Assembly: GCA_003153315.1 (NCBI GenBank)
Contig: PLYA01000061.1
Span: 1 to 51,330, forward strand
From: Bacteroidota bacterium
GTDB lineage: Bacteria; Bacteroidota; Bacteroidia; B-17B0; Aurantibacillaceae
Direction: 5' to 3'
Length of the DNA stretch: 51,330 nt
A program made the translations under genes and the position numbers. Positions 34,614 to 40,610 of this stretch are shown here, piece after piece (within the stretch, counting starts at the first letter, position 1; every line of letters begins with the position of its first letter). The notes beneath the pieces are model-generated. The model did no database searches. It was not told the origin of the DNA and saw only the letters and a program-made list of their open reading frames with translations.

Positions 34614-35456
34614 TTATCTACTAAACAGGCTTTTAATAAAACGAATGGGTGTAAGTGCTTTTTTTCCTACCTCTAAATCTTTAGAATTACTGAGCACTTT
34701 GTATTTGTTTTGCAAATCATAAAACTCATAGACAAAATCAGCATTCTCCAGTATCTTAGTATAAAGTTCTTTATGGTTTTGATATATCTTTTCCCTTAGT
34801 CTTTTTTGTTTCTCGGTATCTAAAGTGTGATTTCGGGAATCCTTTTTTATTCTATAGAAAAAATATATCTCAGGGAGCTTAACTACCTCTCCGCCATTCT
34901 TAAGCAAGTCTAACCAAAAGTCCCAATCTTCAAAACCTTCAACCATTTGCTCGTTGTAGCCGTTTGTTTGGTCGTAATCTTTTCTTCTGAATAAAGCCGA
35001 ACAGAAAATGATATTTTCAATCAAGATATTCTTTAACGAAAACTCAGGTAGCATCCAATCTTTATTAGCTGCACCAAATAGCCTGGCATTGCAATAAACT
35101 AATTTTATGTTTTCTTTCTTTTCAAGCACTTCAACTGCTTTTTCAATATACAGGGGAGCTATTTTGTCATCAGCATCCACAGGTAATATATATTTCCCTT
35201 TACTGTTTTTAATCCCAAAGTTCCTTGCAAAAGAAACTCCTTTCTGCTCTGTATAGATATATTTAAATCGTTTGTCCTTCTGAACAAAACTTTCAGTAAC
35301 CTGTTTTGTATTATCAGTAGAGCCGTTATCAATTATAATGCATTCCCAATTTTTGTATGTTTGATTTAAGATACTTTCAAGGCATTCACTTAAATAAATA
35401 CCATGGTTATAGCAAGGTATAATTACAGATACTATGGGGGTATTGGTATTATTCAT
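34614..35456 (-). CDS. Family 2 glycosyltransferase
   Basis: A 280-residue GT-A enzyme with VSVIIPCYNHGIYLSECLESIL, CIIIDNGSTDNT, the metal-binding LPVDADDKIAP (DADD) and the acceptor-side motif EGFEDWDFWLDLL. Typical of soluble GT2 enzymes that elongate O-antigen or capsule repeat units. Second glycosyltransferase of the operon. Confidence 0.92.
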   Translation of the reverse strand: MNNTNTPIVSVIIPCYNHGIYLSECLESILNQTYKNWECIIIDNGSTDNTKQVTESFVQKDKRFKYIYTEQKGVSFARNFGIKNSKGKYILPVDADDKIAPLYIEKAVEVLEKKENIKLVYCNARLFGAANKDWMLPEFSLKNILIENIIFCSALFRRKDYDQTNGYNEQMVEGFEDWDFWLDLLKNGGEVVKLPEIYFFYRIKKDSRNHTLDTEKQKRLREKIYQNHKELYTKILENADFVYEFYDLQNKYKVLSNSKDLEVGKKALTPIRFIKSLFSR

Positions 35457-35465
35457 TTTAATAGA

Positions 35466-36227
35466 CTAAAACCACTTTTTAAGGAATGATTTTATGGAGT
35501 TATCTTTTTTCTGTTTCTCTTTTTGTGCTATGCCCTCTAAATAATTTATTTCCTCTTGCGAAAGATAAGAGTGAATAACTCTCTTTCTTTCTTCCTTTTC
35601 AATAGCTTTACTTTCAGGTTTTGAACTAAATCCATCCACATTATATTCTGAAACAAGCAAAGGTATATGTTTTGTACTCACTTTATTTGCTATGATGGTT
35701 TTAAAAAAGAAATCATAGTCGGCAACCATTTTATAAGCTTCATTATAAAGACCGTATTTATAAAAAAGTTCCCTCTTAATAAATGATACCGGATGCCAAA
35801 GGGTATCAACGTACATTTGTAGTGCAGTAATGCTATCAGGCATTTTACCTTCCGTTCTCTTTCCGTTGCCCCAATCAATCATCATGTTGCCATAAATAAT
35901 ATCAGCCGTATTGTTTAGGGCAAATGCTTCTTCAAGCACTTTATGATTACATAGAAAATCCCCACTGTTTAAAAACAAACAATAGGCTCCTTTAGCTTGT
36001 TGTATGCCTTTATTCATGGCATTGTAAATACCTGTATCTTTTTCAGAAACCCAATAGGTTATTTTACCGGCATAACTTTCTATTATTTCTTTGCTTCCGT
36101 CATTACTTCCTCCGTCAATAACAATGTATTCATAGTCTTTAAATGTTTGGGAGATAACACTCTGTATAGTTTTTTGCAAACCCGCAGCGTTATTGTAATT
36201 GATGGTAATGACAGATAATTTAATCAT
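35466..36227 (-). CDS. Family 2 glycosyltransferase (WcaA-like)
   Basis: A 253-residue GT-A enzyme with LSVITINYNNAAGLQKTIQS, the EYIVIDGGSNDGSKEII block typical of this subgroup, CLFLNSGDFL (S-G-D in place of DxD) and MVADYDFFFKTI. This subgroup often transfers fucose, galactose or similar sugars in surface polysaccharide clusters. It begins six bases after the GNAT stop. Confidence 0.92.
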   Translation of the reverse strand: MIKLSVITINYNNAAGLQKTIQSVISQTFKDYEYIVIDGGSNDGSKEIIESYAGKITYWVSEKDTGIYNAMNKGIQQAKGAYCLFLNSGDFLCNHKVLEEAFALNNTADIIYGNMMIDWGNGKRTEGKMPDSITALQMYVDTLWHPVSFIKRELFYKYGLYNEAYKMVADYDFFFKTIIANKVSTKHIPLLVSEYNVDGFSSKPESKAIEKEERKRVIHSYLSQEEINYLEGIAQKEKQKKDNSIKSFLKKWF

Positions 36228-36233
36228 GAATGC

Positions 36234-36725
36234 CTATCTTTTATTTTGCCAAAGCATTACAAAATCATTCATAAAATAGTTATTCCCAATATCAAAATCG
36301 GCAACCTTTTCAATCTTAAAACCCAGTTTAAAGTAGAAGTTTATCGACTTATAATTCTGCCGGTTTACGGTAAGCCTGATTGTTTGAGGAGCATATAATT
36401 CTTCCGCTATCTTATTAAACACTAATGTACCTAAACCTGTATTTTGTTTTTCCTGGAGGATATAAAATTTATGCAGCATCAGGTTTTTATTATCGGTTGT
36501 GCTTATGGAAACAAATCCGGCTTCCTTTTCATTACTCTCAATCAGGTAAAAGTTCTGCCCCTCCTCGTATTGCTTTTGTATCGCCTGATGGGTATATATC
36601 TTATCCAGCATGTAGTTTACCTGAGTTTCACCAACAATAGGTATATAGTGCTTGTTCCAAATACTGCGGGCAAGCTTTTCAATGGTAGTAAAGTCTTTTT
36701 CGGTAGCGGGTTTCAGCACGAGCAT
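36234..36725 (-). CDS. GNAT family N-acetyltransferase
   Basis: A 163-residue acetyl-CoA-dependent acyltransferase: MLVLKPATEKDFTTIEKLAR at the N-terminus, the beta4 strand YLIESNEKEAGFVSI, the acetyl-CoA loop LQEKQNTGLGTLVFNKI (Q-x-x-G-x-G/T type), and NRQNYKSINFYFKLGFK near the end. I placed the start at 36725, not at the longer in-frame ATG at 36812, because homologous sequence begins there and because a perfect -7 box lies eight bases upstream. First gene of the glycan operon, so it may acetylate an amino sugar (inference); it could equally act on an unrelated amine. Confidence 0.88.
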   Translation of the reverse strand: MLVLKPATEKDFTTIEKLARSIWNKHYIPIVGETQVNYMLDKIYTHQAIQKQYEEGQNFYLIESNEKEAGFVSISTTDNKNLMLHKFYILQEKQNTGLGTLVFNKIAEELYAPQTIRLTVNRQNYKSINFYFKLGFKIEKVADFDIGNNYFMNDFVMLWQNKR

Positions 36726-36733
36726 ACAGCTAA

Positions 36734-36741
36734 CAAATATA
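36734..36741 (-). promoter_or_regulatory. -7 box of the GNAT/glycosyltransferase operon
   Basis: On the minus strand TATATTTG, a perfect TAnnTTTG match, eight bases before the GNAT start at 36725. It lies only 12 bp from the oppositely directed smpB -7 box. Confidence 0.55.
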
Positions 36742-36753
36742 CGGTTTAATATG

Positions 36754-36761
36754 TATTTTTG
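36754..36761 (+). promoter_or_regulatory. -7 box of smpB
   Basis: TATTTTTG, a perfect TAnnTTTG match ending four bases before the smpB ATG, implying a leaderless or nearly leaderless mRNA. Confidence 0.55.
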
Positions 36762-36765
36762 TGGA

Positions 36766-37218
36766 ATGAGCGTAGATGCCTCCAATATTAATATACAGAA
36801 CAGAAGAGCCACATTTGATTACTCCTTTTCGGATAAGTTTGTAGCAGGTATGGTGCTTACCGGAACTGAAATTAAATCTATACGGGAGGCTAAGGTTTCT
36901 TTGGCGGATAGTTATTGTTATTTAAAAAACGGAGAAGTTTTTATCAGAAACCTGCATATTACCGAATACGAGAAAGGCTCTTTTTATAATCATGCGCCTA
37001 TGCGCGAACGTAAACTTTTATTAAACAAAATAGAGATAAATAAAATTGAACGTAAGCTAAAAGACCAGGGTATATCTATTATTCCGCTAAGGATGTTTAT
37101 TAGTAAAAATGGGTATGCCAAATTAGAGATTGGCATTGCCAAAGGCAAGAAAGCTTATGATAAGCGCGAGGATATTAAGAAGAAAGATATTGAAAGAGAA
37201 ACCGCCAGGAGGTTTTAA
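36766..37218 (+). CDS. smpB: SsrA-binding protein SmpB
   Basis: A 150-residue tmRNA partner for trans-translation. It has NRRATFDYSFSDKFVAGMVLTGTEIKSIREAKVSL, ADSYCYLKNGEVFIRNLHI, NHAPMRERKLLLNKIEI, and the basic tail GKKAYDKREDIKKKDIERE that enters the decoding centre. The reading frame is open further upstream, but the ATG at 36766 gives the usual SmpB N-terminus and follows a -7 box directly, so upstream Met codons are not used. Confidence 0.97.
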   Translation: MSVDASNINIQNRRATFDYSFSDKFVAGMVLTGTEIKSIREAKVSLADSYCYLKNGEVFIRNLHITEYEKGSFYNHAPMRERKLLLNKIEINKIERKLKDQGISIIPLRMFISKNGYAKLEIGIAKGKKAYDKREDIKKKDIERETARRF

Positions 37219-37226
37219 TTCTTAAA

Positions 37227-37430
37227 TCAGCAAGGGTTATTTTTACGTAATATTTGTTTCATTGCTCCATCATCATATACAAAGACAGCGCCTTCTTTAT
37301 TTCCTGTTAAACTTTGACCTTTAGGACTTACTGATCCTGGTGCACCTGCAAGTCCATCTTTTTTGCAGGATATGGCAAGCATTATTACCATGATTGATAA
37401 TGCAATGGTTTTGATAAATAAGTTTTTCAT
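37227..37430 (-). CDS. Small lipoprotein of unknown function
   Basis: A 67-residue product with a clear lipoprotein signal (LSIMVIMLAISC, lipid-modified Cys near residue 22), then KKDGLAGAPGS, which resembles a few collagen-like Gly-x-Pro triplets, and a short polar tail ending NNPC. A TATATTTA box lies just upstream on the minus strand, inside the 36-bp gap after P2. I do not recognise a family. Convergent with smpB, only eight bases apart. Confidence 0.6.
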   Translation of the reverse strand: MKNLFIKTIALSIMVIMLAISCKKDGLAGAPGSVSPKGQSLTGNKEGAVFVYDDGAMKQILRKNNPC

Positions 37431-37466
37431 TAGGCTTAAATATAGTGCAAGATAAAGAGATTTTAC

Positions 37467-38252
37467 CTAAAGTAAAACTGTAGTAAAAACCCCGCACCAA
37501 GGTCCGTTTAAGGTGGGGTATTTGCTTTTTGCCCAACGGAAAAATATAACTAACACTTTAGCTGGTGCAACTGTTCCTGTTTCTAAAACAGGTAAATTAT
37601 TTATGATGCCTGCGGTTGGCAATACAAAACCTGCTTTGCTGCTGTGCCTCTTAGTAAGCCTTGAGTCGTTTATACTAACGGGCAAATTATCGGTATCCGA
37701 ATAAAAAACTGCATAGGCATATTCCAGCAAATCAAACCCATCTAATTTACGCGGGCGTCCTCCTTGGGCTGCTTCGGTAAAAGCCTCTATGCGCACCATA
37801 CCGCCCGTTTTTGGTTTCAGTTTGGGGTAAACTCCTTCGGTAGTGGGTTCTGTTTTATTGGCTTTGGTTGTTTCAATAAGTTGATGCTTGGCTCCGGCAG
37901 GTAGAGCCAGCTTTGCTGATAGGTGCCAAGTGCTGCAATCTTTGCTGGTTAAAACAGCAGTTGCTTTTATAAGCTCAATCAGTTTATTGGTTTGGGCATA
38001 CAGAATAGCATTATCAATAATAGCCAGCAAATCGTTCTTAGTATTAGTGGTATATCCGCCTTTTTTATCTTCGTATAAAAGATACAGTGGTATCCAATCG
38101 GTAAGAAAACCCTGCCAATCGCTTACCTGCGTGGAAGACCAATTATAACGAACGGAATTTGCCGGCGTACCGAGTATAAGGTATGCACAAGTTTGACGAA
38201 TGTAAAGGTTGAAACCTTTAATATCACGCGGAATGATGGAACGGTCTGGCAT
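37467..38252 (-). CDS. P2: hypothetical protein, helical N-half plus beta-rich C-half, beside array D
   Basis: A 261-residue protein with no signal peptide. Residues 1 to about 110 (IIPRDIKGFNLYIRQTC, TQVSDWQGFLTDWIPLYLLYEDK, NTKNDLLAIIDNAILYAQTNKLIELI) look like a helical bundle of a type I recall in many uncharacterised Bacteroidota proteins. The C-terminal half has alternating strands (GGMVRIEAFTEAAQ, LLEYAYAVFYSDTDNLP, KVLVIFFRWAKSKYP) around a charged loop, consistent with a beta-sandwich. It shares this plan, not obvious sequence, with P1 and P3. Array D begins 91 bp upstream of its start. Function unknown. Confidence 0.75.
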   Translation of the reverse strand: MPDRSIIPRDIKGFNLYIRQTCAYLILGTPANSVRYNWSSTQVSDWQGFLTDWIPLYLLYEDKKGGYTTNTKNDLLAIIDNAILYAQTNKLIELIKATAVLTSKDCSTWHLSAKLALPAGAKHQLIETTKANKTEPTTEGVYPKLKPKTGGMVRIEAFTEAAQGGRPRKLDGFDLLEYAYAVFYSDTDNLPVSINDSRLTKRHSSKAGFVLPTAGIINNLPVLETGTVAPAKVLVIFFRWAKSKYPTLNGPWCGVFTTVLL

Positions 38253-38260
38253 GATGCTGA

Positions 38261-38285
38261 AATTTTAATTTCCTGCATTAAAATT
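38261..38285. repeat. Perfect hairpin in the P2 leader
   Basis: AATTTTAAT (38261-38269) and ATTAAAATT (38277-38285) pair perfectly across a 7-base loop that reads GCAGGAA on the P2 strand. It sits between array D and the P2 start codon, eight bases before the ATG, and could form in the P2 mRNA leader. Confidence 0.5.
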
Positions 38286-38342
38286 AAATAATTTAGTTGA
38301 TAAAAGCAAGGATTATGGGCTTTATTTTCCATATTTCATGCC

Positions 38343-38552
38343 GATAGTCATGACTTTCACGGTGATAGTCAAAGTTTTCATGATGATAGTCAAAGTTATT
38401 GTGATGACAGTCGGAGTTTTCATCATGAAAGTCAAACTTCTCAGGGCAATAGTCATAGTTATCATGGTGACAGTCAGAGTTCTCACAAGGATAGTCAAAC
38501 ATTTCATGGTGATAGTCATAGTTTTCGTGATGATAGTCAACGCTATCGTTAT
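38343..38552. repeat. 21-bp tandem repeat array D (10 units)
   Basis: Ten units of exactly 21 bp from 38343, most beginning GATAGTCA or GACAGTCA, followed by AGTTTTC or a close variant and then a variable end such as ATGAT or ATGGT. One decayed unit may precede it (38322-38342). One plus-strand frame reads through the whole array as heptapeptides of the form Asp-Ser-Gln-Ser-Phe-His-Asp, ending at a TGA 15 bases past the last unit, but it has no ATG. The array lies between P2 (minus) and the Dph6-like gene (plus). Confidence 0.93.
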
Positions 38553-38619
38553 GAAAAATTAACTTGAAGTTGGGCTAAGGAAATCTTTACATTTACAATC
38601 ATAATAATCAGCATCTAAA

Positions 38620-39375
38620 TTGAAGCAAGAAAAACCTAAAGCTATATTTTGTTGGAGCGGAGGTAAAGACTCGGCTTATTGTTTGCATAAAGTTCTATCA
38701 GAACAACAATACGATGTAAAGTACCTGCTTACCACGCTTAATGAAACTTTTAAACGGGTTTCGATGCATGGCGTTAGAGAAGATATGCTGGATGCCCAAG
38801 CGAAATCAGTTGGAATTCCACTTTTAAAGGTTTGGACAAGCGAAGGCACGTATGATGAGTACGAAAAGAAAATGGAAGCCATGTTGCTAAAAGCAAAAGC
38901 AGAAGGAATTGAGCATGTTATTTTTGGCGATATTTTTTTGGAAGACCTGAGAGTATATCGTGAAAACAATTTGGCAAAGGTTGGTATGCATGCGGTTTTC
39001 CCCTTATGGAAGATGGATACATCTTACCTTATTTTGGATTTTTTGCATCAGGGTTTTAAAACTATTACCTGCTGCGTTAATGATGGATACTTAGGTAAAG
39101 ACTGGATTGGTAAAGAAGTAGATGGTTTATTTATTGAAGAGTTGCCTGCCAATGTTGACCCTTGTGGTGAGAATGGAGAGTATCATACTTTTTGTTACGA
39201 CGGGCCATTGTTTAAAACCAAAATAAATTTTGAAGGCGGAGAAAAAGTTTATAAAGCCCTGGAAATAAAAACAGAGGATGTTTGCATGCTTCCTGCTAAA
39301 ATAAGTACCAAAGGTTTTTGGTATTTTGATATAGTTCCGGTTTCTGAATTAAAGACTAAGAATTTAGTACTGTAG
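38620..39375 (+). CDS. Dph6-like ATP pyrophosphatase (diphthine-ammonia ligase family)
   Basis: A 251-residue PP-loop ATPase: CWSGGKDSAYCLHKVL holds the SGGKDS pyrophosphate loop, followed by MHGVREDMLDAQAKSVGIPL, EGIEHVIFGDIFLEDLRVYRE and the C-terminal DPCGENGEYHTFCYDGPLF signature. Archaeal and eukaryotic relatives amidate diphthine, but bacteria lack diphthamide, so the bacterial substrate is unknown. Start codon TTG at 38620; TTG, 21 bp and TACATTTA just upstream is a plausible promoter. The M28 peptidase gene begins immediately after its stop. Confidence 0.88.
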   Translation: MKQEKPKAIFCWSGGKDSAYCLHKVLSEQQYDVKYLLTTLNETFKRVSMHGVREDMLDAQAKSVGIPLLKVWTSEGTYDEYEKKMEAMLLKAKAEGIEHVIFGDIFLEDLRVYRENNLAKVGMHAVFPLWKMDTSYLILDFLHQGFKTITCCVNDGYLGKDWIGKEVDGLFIEELPANVDPCGENGEYHTFCYDGPLFKTKINFEGGEKVYKALEIKTEDVCMLPAKISTKGFWYFDIVPVSELKTKNLVL

Positions 39376-40536
39376 ATGAGGCGCTATAATTTTTTCTTTG
39401 TTTTTTATTGTTCAATGCTTGTTGCTTTTTCCTTTCAGGCGCAAGACAGTGCATATGCCCGTAAGGTTATAAATACGCTTTGTTCCAAATCATTTGCCGG
39501 ACGCGGCTATATAAATAACGGACTGGATATTGCTGCTAAATATATTGCAGGTGAATTGAAGCGTTTTAAAGCAGAGCCACTTTTTAGTACAGGTTATTAT
39601 CAGTGGTTTGATTTTAATGTAAATACATTTCCCGGAAAAATGAGCCTGAAGATAAATGGCAAAGCCTTAAAGCCGGGTATTGATTTTATCGTGAGTGACG
39701 AAAGCGCGGGTTTAAAAGGTAAGTTTAGCTTAGAGAAAAAAGATAGTGTGACTTATATTGGTACTAATAAAGAAGTAATGCTTGCGCTGATATTAAAGCG
39801 TAAATTAACTTTTAGTGTTGCAACCAATGCAGCCGAATATTGCGCTGTTGAATTGCTTAATAAAAATAATTATACGGATATAAAAACAGCAGAAGTAAAT
39901 ATTGAAAACAAGCTGTTGAACAAATACATCTGTAAAAATATTTGTGCCTATATAAACGGAACTACTTTAAATAATGATACCGTTATTATGCTAACCGCTC
40001 ATTACGACCACCTTGGTATGATGGGAAGTAAAACGTATTTTCCGGGTGCTAATGATAATGCCAGTGGGGTTAGTATATTACTTAATTTGGTAAAGTATTA
40101 TAGCACCCATCCTCCTAAATACAAAACAGTATTTGTGTTTTTTGCTGGAGAGGAAGCCGGTTTGTTGGGTTCTAAATACTTTACAGAACACCCTGTGTTT
40201 GAATTGAGCAAGATAAAGTTCCTTATCAATCTTGATTTATTAGGTACGGGCGATGAAGGTATAACGGTTGTGAATGCAACCGAATTTAAAACCCGATTTG
40301 ATGCACTTAAACAAATAAATGCTGAAAAGAATTATTTATCCTTAGTAAAACCAAGAGGCAAAGCACAAAACAGCGATCATTATTGGTTTACCGAAAAAGG
40401 TGTTCCTTCTTTTTTTATTTATACTATGGGTGGTATTAAAGCCTATCATGATGTGTATGATAAACCACAAACACTTCCTTTAACCAAGTATAAAGAAGTG
40501 TTTAGGTTACTGGTAGATTTTATAGCTACAATTTAA
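39376..40536 (+). CDS. Exported M28-family metallopeptidase
   Basis: A 386-residue di-zinc aminopeptidase with an N-terminal signal peptide (FFFVFYCSMLVAFSFQAQ). The metal ligands appear as LTAHYDHLGM (His, then the catalytic Asp), PGANDNASGVSILL (bridging Asp) and FFAGEEAGLLGS (catalytic Glu pair). LINLDLLGTGDEG gives the next Asp and YHDVYDKPQTL the last His. It releases N-terminal amino acids in the periplasm or outside. It abuts the Dph6-like gene without a gap and ends at a strong bidirectional terminator. Confidence 0.92.
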   Translation: MRRYNFFFVFYCSMLVAFSFQAQDSAYARKVINTLCSKSFAGRGYINNGLDIAAKYIAGELKRFKAEPLFSTGYYQWFDFNVNTFPGKMSLKINGKALKPGIDFIVSDESAGLKGKFSLEKKDSVTYIGTNKEVMLALILKRKLTFSVATNAAEYCAVELLNKNNYTDIKTAEVNIENKLLNKYICKNICAYINGTTLNNDTVIMLTAHYDHLGMMGSKTYFPGANDNASGVSILLNLVKYYSTHPPKYKTVFVFFAGEEAGLLGSKYFTEHPVFELSKIKFLINLDLLGTGDEGITVVNATEFKTRFDALKQINAEKNYLSLVKPRGKAQNSDHYWFTEKGVPSFFIYTMGGIKAYHDVYDKPQTLPLTKYKEVFRLLVDFIATI

Positions 40537-40552
40537 TTTACAAACACTAAGT

Positions 40553-40594
40553 AAACCGAAAGCTCTGTTCTTAATCGAACAGAGCTTTCGGTTT
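40553..40594. terminator. Bidirectional intrinsic terminator
   Basis: A perfect 18-bp stem: AAACCGAAAGCTCTGTTC (40553-40570) and its complement (40577-40594) around a 6-base loop, with A and T runs on the outer sides. It separates the convergent M28 and subtilase genes and can serve both. Confidence 0.93.
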
Positions 40595-40610
40595 TTAAAG
40601 GATATTTTGT

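Noticed and set aside
34614..36227. Horizontal transfer of the glycan operon
   Set aside because: Base composition and gene style look like the neighbours by eye, and no integrase, insertion sequence or tRNA boundary is present.
36652..36765. Longer N-terminus for SmpB
   Set aside because: The extra 38 residues do not belong to the SmpB family, and the -7 box at 36754-36761 lies inside them.
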